Shown in pieces: positions 1-6,037 of a DNA stretch of 6,037 bases. The notes under the pieces are model-generated. The model did no database searches. It saw only the letters and a list, made by a program, of their open reading frames with translations, and was not told the DNA's origin. The stretch's first letter is position 1, and the number at the start of each line of letters is the position of its first letter. The stretch is from contig JASBRM010000324.1 in the NCBI GenBank assembly GCA_030149405.1, forward strand, positions 1 through 6,037. The letters run 5' to 3'. The stretch is from Neptuniibacter sp. (lineage in GTDB: Bacteria; Pseudomonadota; Gammaproteobacteria; Pseudomonadales; Balneatricaceae). A program made the translations under genes and the position numbers.

Positions 1-189
1 CAGAGTCAGGGTGTTCAACTGATCATCAAGTTCCATCCAGTAAACAGACTTTTCCTTATTGTGTTCAATTGTCTGGTATTCCACTTCTCCGGGCCCCAGT
101 GATGACAGCACCAGGATTGCCAGCAAACTGAACCACATAAGTACGTTAAGTTGTTTGCGGGAGAAAAACGGACGGTATTCATTTTCCAT
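1..189 (-). CDS. N-terminal fragment of a membrane-anchored protein, probably M16-family (insulinase-like) peptidase
   Basis: A reading frame runs leftward from an ATG at 189-187 and leaves the window after 63 codons, so only the N-terminus is visible. Residues 1-13 are polar and basic (MENEYRPFFSRKQ). Residues 14-31 form one hydrophobic segment (LNVLMWFSLLAILVLSSL) that looks like a signal anchor, since no clear Ala-X-Ala cleavage site follows. The rest would be periplasmic. The stretch SVYWMELDDQLNTLTL (48-63) resembles the opening beta strand of M16 zinc peptidases, and as I recall such genes lie divergently beside ftsY in Pseudomonas. The zinc motif HXXEH would lie outside the window, so the family call is inference. 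The ATG has only a weak upstream AGAG as ribosome binding site. The frame stays open to a stop at 243-241 with no other plausible start codon. A different membrane-anchored protein is possible. Confidence 0.55.
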   Translation of the reverse strand, partial: MENEYRPFFSRKQLNVLMWFSLLAILVLSSLGPGEVEYQTIEHNKEKSVYWMELDDQLNTLTL

Positions 190-243
190 AAGGAGTAGTC
201 TCTGAACTGAAGCTCTGTGATAAGATACCAGACTTGAAAATTA

Positions 244-299
244 ACTGCTGTTCTTTGCCCCGTTTCTGGTCATACGCAGCAGTCGAAAATTGGGGCAAA
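244..299. repeat. Interleaved inverted repeats in the divergent ftsY promoter region
   Basis: Two perfect inverted repeats interlock here. ACTGCTG (244-250) is complementary to CAGCAGT (277-283), and TTTGCCCC (254-261) is complementary to GGGGCAAA (292-299). Because the second pair starts inside the first and ends outside it, the two stems would either exclude each other or form an H-type pseudoknot if transcribed. As DNA, the 8-bp pair could be an operator shared by the divergent genes. The pairing is seen directly; any function is inference. Confidence 0.5.
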
Positions 300-311
300 T
301 CTATTTTTAAT
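283..311 (+). promoter_or_regulatory. Candidate sigma70 promoter for ftsY
   Basis: TCGAAA (283-288, 4 of 6 matches to TTGACA) is followed after 17 bases by TTTAAT (306-311, 5 of 6 matches to TATAAT). It lies 36 bases upstream of the ftsY start. The -35 box is weak, and the element overlaps the right arms of the inverted repeats at 277-299, so a factor bound there could block it. It was found by eye. Confidence 0.3.
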
Positions 312-347
312 TCAAATGGATGAGCAAAGCGGTACTGAGGATCTTAG

Positions 348-1613
<1,266 letters not shown>

Positions 1614-1651
1614 TTTTCAGAACATGAATGCACAGGACTCGGCTATCTGAA

Positions 1652-2311
1652 ATGATCAGCTTCACTAATGTCAGTAAGCGCTACGCAGAAGGGCATGATG
1701 CTCTGAGGGATGTCAGCTTCACTCTGGACAGAGGGGAGATGGCATTTCTGACCGGTCATTCCGGTGCGGGTAAATCAACCCTGCTTAAGCTGATTATGTT
1801 AATGGAACGGCCCAGCCGAGGACGTGTCCAGATTGCTCAGCGAGATCTGGCTGAGTTCAGCCGTGAAGATATCCCATACCATCGTCGCCGCATCGGTGTG
1901 GTTTTCCAGAATCATCAGTTGTTGTTTGACCGCTCTGTCTTTGACAATGTTGCGATGCCATTACAGATTTCTGGTTATGAGCCTGAAGATATAGGCAAGA
2001 GGGTGCGTGCTTCTCTGGATAAAGTAGGCTTGTTACACAAAGAAAACCTCAACCCCATTACCTTGTCTACCGGTGAACAGCAACGTATTGGTATCGCTCG
2101 CGCGATAGTGCATAAACCACAGCTCCTGCTTGCCGATGAGCCAACAGGTAACCTCGATCCTACGCTTTCAGCGGAAATCATGAGCTTGTTCATGGAATTT
2201 AACCGCCATGGCACTACCGTATTGATTGCCAGTCATGACCTGGCGCTCATTTCCCGGACTGGTCGCAGAACTCTGGTATTGGATCACGGGAGGTTGATAC
2301 AGGGTGGCTAA
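1652..2311 (+). CDS. ftsE: FtsE, cell-division ABC transporter ATPase
   Basis: FtsE is the cytoplasmic ATPase of the FtsEX complex. It joins the divisome, and through FtsX its ATP cycle activates periplasmic amidases via EnvC. From the chosen start the protein has 219 residues, close to E. coli FtsE. Visible motifs are Walker A GHSGAGKST (35-43), Q-loop Gln86 in VVFQ, signature LSTGEQQR (138-145), Walker B LLLADEP (158-164), D-loop NLD (167-169) and H-loop His195. The third signature position is Thr rather than the usual Gly. An in-frame ATG at 1628 would add MHRTRLSE. I prefer 1652 because MISFTNVSKRY aligns with the start of known FtsE proteins, though neither start has a good ribosome binding site. 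The 38-base gap after ftsY shows no terminator, so co-transcription is likely. The stop overlaps the ftsX start. Confidence 0.96.
   Translation: MISFTNVSKRYAEGHDALRDVSFTLDRGEMAFLTGHSGAGKSTLLKLIMLMERPSRGRVQIAQRDLAEFSREDIPYHRRRIGVVFQNHQLLFDRSVFDNVAMPLQISGYEPEDIGKRVRASLDKVGLLHKENLNPITLSTGEQQRIGIARAIVHKPQLLLADEPTGNLDPTLSAEIMSLFMEFNRHGTTVLIASHDLALISRTGRRTLVLDHGRLIQGG
2288..2293 (+). promoter_or_regulatory. Ribosome binding site for the ftsX GTG start
   Basis: GGGAGG lies inside the last codons of ftsE, 10 bases before the GTG at 2304. It supports GTG as the ftsX start and translation coupled to ftsE, whose stop codon falls at 2309-2311. Confidence 0.7.
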
Positions 2312-3341
2312 TCGTGATCCGTCTAAGCGAGGTGCTTCTAGGCATTCGCCATCTGCTGTAAGCCCAACGCCAGTTCCTGCTCCGGTTGGAAATAAAGGTG
2401 CTGCCAAGCACAAGGTGAATATCGCAGGGCAAGGCCGTAGTTGGTTGCGTCATCACAAAGCAACGGCCAGGGATTCATACAATCGGCTCTGGCAAACCCC
2501 TATTCCAACACTGATGACCTTAGCTGTTCTGGCTATTGCTCTGGCTCTTCCAGGGCTTATGTATGTGGGGCTGAAAAATGTCAATCAGCTCAGTGGAGAA
2601 TGGAAGGGTGATCCTAAAATATCGCTCTATCTACAACAAGAATTATCAGATCAGCAGGCTGAAGCATTCAGTCAGAAAATGTTGTTACGGCAGGATCTGA
2701 TTGCTGTAGAGCTGGTAACCAAAGATCAGGGTTTATTGGAATTCCAGGCGATGTCGGAGTTTGCCGACGTGCTGGATTTTTTAGATTCGAATCCCCTGCC
2801 TGCGGTGGTTGTCATTCAGGCTCGTGATGGACGTAAGCAGGTTTTACAGCAGTTACAGCAAGAGTTTTCTAAACTGCCAGAGGTTGATCAGGCTATTTTA
2901 GATATGGTCTGGGTGGAACGTTTGGCAGCCTTTGTGGAGCTGGCGAACCGATTAGTTATGGTGCTTGGCTGCTTGCTCGCATTTTCTGTGCTGCTGGTGG
3001 TGGGAAATACCATTCGTTTATCCATCGAAAACCGTAAAGATGAAATTCAGGTCGCTAAGCTGGTAGGTGCCACAGACTCGTGGGTGCAGCGCCCCTTTAT
3101 CTACACAGGTTTTTGGTTTGGTCTGTTAGGTACTGTTATCGCGTGGTTATTTATCCAGATTAGTTTGCTCCTGATATCCACCCCGGTATCCGAAATCGCA
3201 TCGCTTTATCAGAGTGGATTTGATCTGCAGGGCCTGGGCTTCAGTGATAGTTTGGTGTTGGTAATAGCCGGGATTTTATTGGGGCTATTGGGGGCTAAAC
3301 TTGCCGTCAGCAGACACCTCCGTGAGATCGAACCCAAATAA
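2304..3341 (+). CDS. ftsX: FtsX, cell-division ABC transporter permease-like protein
   Basis: FtsX is the membrane partner of FtsE and carries conformational signals to periplasmic peptidoglycan-hydrolase activators; no transported substrate is established. The 345-residue protein has the usual gammaproteobacterial layout: a basic, Ser/Pro-rich cytoplasmic tail of about 65 residues, transmembrane helix 1 at about 68-90, a periplasmic loop at about 91-213, then helices near 216-237, 265-292 and 314-335. The conserved FtsX block NTIRLSIENRKDEIQVAKLV (235-254), followed by GATDSWVQRPF, sits in the cytoplasmic loop after helix 2, where the family contacts FtsE. The start is a GTG overlapping the last 8 bases of ftsE, with ribosome binding site GGGAGG. 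No strong terminator follows in the 192 bases before rpoH, so read-through into rpoH is possible. Length and topology match E. coli FtsX (about 350 residues). Confidence 0.96.
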   Translation: MANRDPSKRGASRHSPSAVSPTPVPAPVGNKGAAKHKVNIAGQGRSWLRHHKATARDSYNRLWQTPIPTLMTLAVLAIALALPGLMYVGLKNVNQLSGEWKGDPKISLYLQQELSDQQAEAFSQKMLLRQDLIAVELVTKDQGLLEFQAMSEFADVLDFLDSNPLPAVVVIQARDGRKQVLQQLQQEFSKLPEVDQAILDMVWVERLAAFVELANRLVMVLGCLLAFSVLLVVGNTIRLSIENRKDEIQVAKLVGATDSWVQRPFIYTGFWFGLLGTVIAWLFIQISLLLISTPVSEIASLYQSGFDLQGLGFSDSLVLVIAGILLGLLGAKLAVSRHLREIEPK

Positions 3342-3409
3342 AACCCGGAGCCATATAGGGTTAATCAGGGTAGCAGCGCCGCTTTTCCTATTCGTGTGAA
3401 CAGGCCCCA

Positions 3410-3438
3410 TTGCGTTTTCAGTTTATCTCTTCTATATT
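3410..3438 (+). promoter_or_regulatory. Candidate sigma70 promoter upstream of rpoH
   Basis: TTGCGT (3410-3415) and TATATT (3433-3438, 5 of 6 matches) are separated by 17 bases. Transcription from here would give a leader of roughly 90 bases before the rpoH start. The -35 box matches at only three positions. E. coli rpoH is served by several promoters, so more than one here would be expected. It was found by eye. Confidence 0.35.
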
Positions 3439-3472
3439 TGCCAGTCCCCTTGTGGGAATTGCAATTTTTACT

Positions 3473-3499
3473 GAACTTATCGGAATGAAATATGTCATA
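3473..3499 (+). promoter_or_regulatory. Candidate sigmaE (RpoE) promoter for rpoH
   Basis: GAACTT (3473-3478), a 16-base spacer and TCATA (3495-3499) match the sigmaE layout GAACTT-N16-TCTGA. The -35 core and the spacing are exact, and the -10 matches at the T, C and final A. The -35 core and 16-base spacing are those of the E. coli rpoH P3 promoter, which RpoE uses at extreme temperature. Transcription would begin about 25-30 bases before the start codon. The match is seen directly; the regulatory role is inference from E. coli. Confidence 0.5.
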
Positions 3500-3533
3500 T
3501 CTGCGGTCAATAGCAGAATGATGTGAGGTTTTA

Positions 3534-4388
3534 ATGGGCACTAACTTACAAGTTGTTAATAACCTGTCCCCCGGCCAGAATCTGGATGCATACGTCCAGA
3601 CAGTTACCGCTATTCCGGTACTGACTGCTGAGGAAGAGCGTGAATTAGCAGAACGTCTCTATTTCGATGGCGATGTTGATGCTGCGCGTCAGATGGTTAT
3701 GTCTCATCTTCGTTTCGTAGTGCATGTGGCTAAAACCTATTCCGGTTATGGTCTGCCATTAGGCGATCTGATTCAGGAAGGTAATGTTGGCCTGATGAAG
3801 GCAGTAAAACGTTTTGACCCGACTATGGGTGTGCGACTGGTTTCTTTTGCCGTTCACTGGGTTAAGGCGGAGATGCATGAGTTTATCTTGCGTAACTGGC
3901 GTATTGTTAAAGTTGCGACCACTAAAGCTCAGCGTAAGTTGTTCTTTAATCTGCGTTCTATGAAGAAAGGTCTGGGTTGGCTGACCAACGATGAAGTGGA
4001 TGCCATTGCTGAAGACCTGGGTGTAGAAGCGAAAACTGTTCGTCAGATGGAAGGCCGTATGGCTTCCGTTGATACAGCATTTGATGCGCCAGAAGGTGCG
4101 GATGATGAGAAAGATTTCTGGGCACCTGCGTACTTTCTGGAAGACAAAAGTGCAGACCCATCCATGCAGCTCGAAGATGCTAACTGGGAAGAAGACTCTC
4201 AGCGCCGTCTGATGCAGGCGATGGAACAGCTGGATGATCGTAGCAAAGACATCCTTGCTCGCCGCTGGTTGACCGATGATAAAGCGACTCTGCATGAGCT
4301 CGCCGCTGAATATGGTGTTTCCGCTGAGCGTATCCGTCAGTTGGAAAAGAACGCGATGAAGAAAATCCGCGTTTCCATGGAAGCCTGA
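3534..4388 (+). CDS. rpoH: RpoH, heat-shock sigma factor (sigma32)
   Basis: RpoH directs RNA polymerase to chaperone and protease genes during heat or misfolding stress. The 284-residue protein matches the E. coli length and architecture. Region 2.1-2.2 includes [19 protein letters not shown] (78-96). Region 2.3-2.4 contains [18 protein letters not shown] (100-117), followed by [23 protein letters not shown] (133-141) is the RpoH box that separates heat-shock sigma factors from RpoD and RpoS and takes part in core binding. Region 4.2 ends with a helix-turn-helix, [20 protein letters not shown] (253-272). The ATG has TGAGG (3524-3528) 5 bases upstream. In E. coli, translation is controlled by mRNA structure over the start and chaperones drive FtsH degradation; both are likely here but not shown by the sequence. 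A terminator 27 bases after the stop closes the unit. Confidence 0.98.
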   Translation: MGTNLQVVNNLSPGQNLDAYVQTVTAIPVLTAEEERELAERLYFDGDVDAARQMVMSHLRFVVHVAKTYSGYGLPLGDLIQEGNVGLMKAVKRFDPTMGVRLVSFAVHWVKAEMHEFILRNWRIVKVATTKAQRKLFFNLRSMKKGLGWLTNDEVDAIAEDLGVEAKTVRQMEGRMASVDTAFDAPEGADDEKDFWAPAYFLEDKSADPSMQLEDANWEEDSQRRLMQAMEQLDDRSKDILARRWLTDDKATLHELAAEYGVSAERIRQLEKNAMKKIRVSMEA

Positions 4389-4414
4389 TCTTATACCAGT
4401 CCTAAAAATAGAAG

Positions 4415-4439
4415 AAAGCCGCATTTAGCGGCTTTTTTT
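4415..4439 (+). terminator. Intrinsic terminator of rpoH
   Basis: A perfect 8-bp stem, AAAGCCGC (4415-4422) with GCGGCTTT (4428-4435), encloses the loop ATTTA and runs into seven T residues (4433-4439). It lies 27 bases after the rpoH stop. The A-rich left side (4404-4417) would give a U-rich tail on the other strand, so it may work in both directions. Confidence 0.93.
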
Positions 4440-4487
4440 GTGTCTTATTTCTGCCGGGTGAAAGCGGCACATTATTGATTAATTCGG

Positions 4488-4493
4488 TATAAT
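4488..4493 (+). promoter_or_regulatory. Perfect -10 box of the DUF423-thiS-thiG unit
   Basis: TATAAT (4488-4493) lies 27 bases before the DUF423 gene and 49 bases past the rpoH terminator, where a new promoter is needed. The -35 region is poor: GGCACA (4466-4471) at 16 bases is the best match, and it falls in a short inverted repeat (TGCCG 4452-4456, CGGCA 4465-4469). Weak -35 recognition or an activator is possible. Transcription would start near 4500, leaving a leader of about 20 bases, too short for a riboswitch. Confidence 0.6.
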
Positions 4494-4520
4494 CCCAGCT
4501 CGTTTTTAGATGGATTTCGT

Positions 4521-4901
4521 ATGCAAAAGGGCACTCTGGTTCTACTGGCAGCCATCAGCGGTTTTCTAGCCGTTGCATTGGGTGCTTTTGGCGCACATGC
4601 CTTAAAGGCAGTGCTGCAACCTGAGCTGTATCTGGTATATCAAACAGCGGTTGAATATCAGTTTTACCACACCTGCCCATTACTTTTTCTTGGCCTTGCT
4701 TCTAATCATTTTCCAGAGAAGTGGCTTAAGTGGGCTGGCATCGCTTTTGTAACGGGAATTATCCTGTTCAGCGGAAGCCTCTATTTACTCGCTCTGTCCG
4801 GGGTAAGGGCTCTTGGGGCAATTACTCCTTTGGGGGGCGTTGCATTTTTACTTGGCTGGGGATTACTGGCTTATATGGCATTTTTATCTTACAGGAGATA
4901 G
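4521..4901 (+). CDS. DUF423 family small inner-membrane protein (YgdD-like)
   Basis: This 126-residue, strongly hydrophobic protein belongs to DUF423, which includes E. coli YgdD; its biochemical role is unknown. Family-typical motifs are GAFGAHAL (21-28), a YQTAVEYQFYH block (40-50), GIILFSGSLYLL (79-90) and ITPLGGVAFLLGW (101-113). Four membrane segments are likely, near 5-26, 45-62, 70-92 and 97-121, with the basic C-terminus SYRR. The ATG has a modest TGGA (4511-4514) 6 bases upstream. The stop is 4 bases before the thiS start, and the last Arg codons contain the thiS ribosome binding site, so the two genes are probably translated from one mRNA. That does not prove a thiamine role, because DUF423 genes also occur elsewhere without thi genes. 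The length is normal and nothing looks broken. Confidence 0.9.
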   Translation: MQKGTLVLLAAISGFLAVALGAFGAHALKAVLQPELYLVYQTAVEYQFYHTCPLLFLGLASNHFPEKWLKWAGIAFVTGIILFSGSLYLLALSGVRALGAITPLGGVAFLLGWGLLAYMAFLSYRR

Positions 4902-4905
4902 ATCA

Positions 4906-5106
4906 ATGCAGATTCAGGTGAATGGTGAAATGCTGCAAGTGCAGGATGGCACCACACTGACAGGTTTGGTAGAAGAGCTGGAACTTGGTGAAAAGCGTAT
5001 AGCTATAGAGCTTAATCTGGAAATTATTCCGCGCAGCGAACATGTGAATACGGTCCTACAGGAAGCTGACCGGGTTGAGATCGTTCATGCCATCGGTGGT
5101 GGTTAA
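4906..5106 (+). CDS. thiS: ThiS, sulfur carrier protein for thiazole synthesis
   Basis: ThiS is a ubiquitin-fold protein whose C-terminal glycine is adenylated by ThiF and converted to a thiocarboxylate. It then gives its sulfur to ThiG for the thiazole ring of thiamine. The 66 residues match the E. coli ThiS length. Visible features are the opening strand MQIQVNGEML, the TLTGLVEEL helix (17-25), the conserved IAIELNLEIIPRSEH core (32-46), and the C-terminus VEIVHAIGGG (57-66) ending in the required Gly-Gly. The frame is open upstream to 4813, but ATG 4906 is chosen because AGGAG (4893-4897) lies 8 bases before it and the protein then has standard length. It starts 4 bases after DUF423 and precedes thiG by 75 bases. 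No thiF or thiazole glycine-donor enzyme gene (thiO or thiH) is in the window, so those partners must be encoded elsewhere. Confidence 0.95.
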   Translation: MQIQVNGEMLQVQDGTTLTGLVEELELGEKRIAIELNLEIIPRSEHVNTVLQEADRVEIVHAIGGG

Positions 5107-5172
5107 GGGTTGGATTAGAAATACCCTATCGCACTTATCAGTCGACAAAGACAATAAAACAATACGAATATT

Positions 5173-5176
5173 GGGA
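5173..5176 (+). promoter_or_regulatory. Ribosome binding site choosing the second ATG of thiG
   Basis: GGGA (5173-5176) ends 5 bases before the ATG at 5182 but touches the ATG at 5176, so only the later start has usable spacing. Its first G also ends a small hairpin: CAATA (5160-5164), loop CGAA, TATTG (5169-5173). Confidence 0.5.
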
Positions 5177-5181
5177 TGCAC

Positions 5182-5976
5182 ATGTCACAACTAAATGACC
5201 CTCTGATCATTGCAGGTCAAAGCTTCAACTCCCGCCTATTGATTGGTACCGGGAAATATAAAGATTTAGAAGAAACCCGCCTGGCCATTGAAGCCAGCGG
5301 AGCAGAAATTGTAACGGTAGCGGTACGCCGCACGAACATCGGCCAGAACCCGGATGAGCCTAACCTGCTGGATGTGGTCTCACCGGAAAAATATACCATC
5401 CTGCCAAACACCGCAGGTTGTTTTAACGCAGCAGACGCAGTCCGTACCTGTAAACTGGCACGCGAACTGATGGATGGTCATGATCTGGTGAAGCTGGAAG
5501 TACTGGGTGATCAGAAAACGCTTTATCCAAACGTGGTTGAGACGATCAAAGCAGCCGATGAACTGGTAAATGATGGTTTCAAGGTGATGGTTTATACCAG
5601 TGATGATCCGATCGTAGCGAAAGAGCTTGAATCTATAGGTTGTGTATCCATCATGCCTCTGGGTTCAATGATTGGTTCCGGTCTGGGTATTCTGAACCCG
5701 CATAACATCAATGTGATTATGGAAGACTGTAAAGTGCCGGTATTGGTAGATGCTGGTGTAGGTACAGCTTCTGAAGCCGCAGTGGCGATGGAGATGGGTT
5801 GTGAAGCGGTTCTGATGAATTCAGCTATTGCGGGTGCACAGAACCCAATCCTGATGGCTTCTGCAATGAAAAAAGCCGTTGAAGCTGGCCGTGAAGCGTA
5901 TCTTGCGGGCCGTATGCCACGTAAGAAATACGCAAGTGCTTCTTCTCCAATGGAAGGTACAATCGTCTGCAAATAA
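5182..5976 (+). CDS. thiG: ThiG, thiazole synthase
   Basis: ThiG is a TIM-barrel enzyme that joins 1-deoxy-D-xylulose 5-phosphate, dehydroglycine and the ThiS thiocarboxylate sulfur into the thiazole phosphate precursor of thiamine. From ATG 5182 the protein has 264 residues, near the usual 255-265. Family motifs run through the protein: [10 protein letters not shown] (19-28), [10 protein letters not shown] (45-54), [15 protein letters not shown] (74-88), KLEVLGD (104-110), YTSDDP (138-143), [17 protein letters not shown] (157-173) and [18 protein letters not shown] (189-206). Lys104 matches the lysine that forms the imine with deoxyxylulose phosphate in Bacillus ThiG (Lys96 there, from memory). 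The C-terminus [10 protein letters not shown] is also typical. An in-frame ATG at 5176 would add Met-His, but spacing from GGGA favours 5182. It lies 75 bases after thiS without a clear terminator, so one transcript is likely. Confidence 0.96.
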   Translation: MSQLNDPLIIAGQSFNSRLLIGTGKYKDLEETRLAIEASGAEIVTVAVRRTNIGQNPDEPNLLDVVSPEKYTILPNTAGCFNAADAVRTCKLARELMDGHDLVKLEVLGDQKTLYPNVVETIKAADELVNDGFKVMVYTSDDPIVAKELESIGCVSIMPLGSMIGSGLGILNPHNINVIMEDCKVPVLVDAGVGTASEAAVAMEMGCEAVLMNSAIAGAQNPILMASAMKKAVEAGREAYLAGRMPRKKYASASSPMEGTIVCK

Positions 5977-5997
5977 ACTTGCCGACAGTGTTACGCT

Positions 5998-6037
5998 ATG
6001 CACAGCCTGACTCTGAATGATGATGAAGAGTCAGGCT
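5998..6037 (+). CDS. Possible start of trmB (tRNA guanine-N7 methyltransferase), cut by the window edge
   Basis: An ATG 21 bases after the thiG stop opens a frame that reads MHSLTLNDDEESG to the window edge. TrmB, which makes 7-methylguanosine at position 46 of tRNAs, commonly follows thiG in related gammaproteobacteria and often begins with a short acidic stretch before an RRIKSF-type motif. Thirteen residues cannot identify it. Against it, no good ribosome binding site precedes the ATG, and a perfect inverted repeat covers most of the visible codons and could be a terminator instead. The call rests mainly on gene order. Confidence 0.3.
   Translation, partial: MHSLTLNDDEESG
6004..6037 (+). 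repeat. Perfect 11-bp inverted repeat: thiG terminator stem or hairpin in trmB 5' codons
   Basis: AGCCTGACTCT (6004-6014) and AGAGTCAGGCT (6027-6037) are exact reverse complements around a 12-base spacer. The first arm begins 27 bases after the thiG stop, a normal distance for an intrinsic terminator, and the repeat ends at the last base of the window, so a following T tract cannot be seen. If trmB really starts at 5998, the hairpin instead lies in its first codons. The repeat is certain; its role is open. Confidence 0.9.

Noticed and set aside
3342..3362. Hairpin AACCC (3342-3346) with GGGTT (3358-3362) as a terminator after ftsX
   Set aside because: Only 5 bp with an 11-base loop and no T tract, so it does not qualify as an intrinsic terminator.
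3405..3410. CCCCAT as a sigma32 -10 box for rpoH self-control
   Set aside because: No CTTGAA-like -35 box lies at a suitable distance; the best upstream sequence, CTTTTCC, matches poorly.
3759..4424. A 221-codon open frame on the minus strand opposite rpoH
   Set aside because: It lies wholly antisense to most of rpoH, starts inside the terminator stem, has no recognisable domain and a composition typical of a shadow frame.
4813..4905. Upstream extension of the thiS frame into DUF423
   Set aside because: ATG 4906 has an AGGAG site at good spacing and gives the standard 66-residue ThiS; the extension is DUF423 coding sequence in another frame.
5106..5127. Inverted repeat AGGGT (5106-5110) and ACCCT (5123-5127) after thiS as a terminator
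   Set aside because: A short stem, a 12-base loop and no T tract; thiS and thiG more likely share a transcript.
5176..5181. Earlier thiG start adding Met-His
   Set aside because: The GGGA site abuts this ATG, leaving no spacing; the ATG at 5182 fits better.

Overview
The window reads as a chromosomal housekeeping segment from a gammaproteobacterium, probably a marine Oceanospirillales or Pseudomonadales relative. Three things suggest this: the gene order ftsY-ftsE-ftsX-rpoH, a following DUF423/thiS/thiG block as I recall it from Pseudomonas-type genomes, and an FtsE with the LSTG signature I associate with that group. The genus is inference; no rRNA or other marker is present. Base composition looks moderate and even, and I see no mobile element, integrase, tRNA, rRNA or CRISPR array.

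Layout: bases 1-189 hold the 5' end of a minus-strand gene for a membrane-anchored protein, probably an M16-family peptidase. A divergent intergenic region (190-347) with interleaved inverted repeats leads into ftsY (348-1613), which carries a perfect 16-copy GAGCCA hexanucleotide repeat encoding (Glu-Pro)16. ftsE (1652-2311) and ftsX (2304-3341) overlap by 8 bases and follow closely. rpoH (3534-4388) has its own upstream region with a sigmaE-like and a sigma70-like promoter candidate, and ends at a clear intrinsic terminator (4415-4439). A perfect TATAAT box then precedes a compact group: a DUF423 membrane protein gene (4521-4901), thiS (4906-5106) and thiG (5182-5976). The window closes on a perfect 11-bp inverted repeat that is either a thiG terminator or lies in the first codons of a possible trmB.

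Functionally, FtsY is the SRP receptor that delivers ribosomes to the inner membrane. FtsEX is the ABC-type divisome complex that controls septal peptidoglycan hydrolysis. RpoH is the heat-shock sigma factor. ThiS and ThiG make the thiazole half of thiamine, with ThiS as the sulfur carrier protein and ThiG as the thiazole synthase.

I do not see an undescribed multi-gene system here. The points most worth a second look are the slippage-prone EP repeat in ftsY, the sigmaE-like rpoH promoter, the interleaved repeats upstream of ftsY, and the inverted repeat at the right edge.
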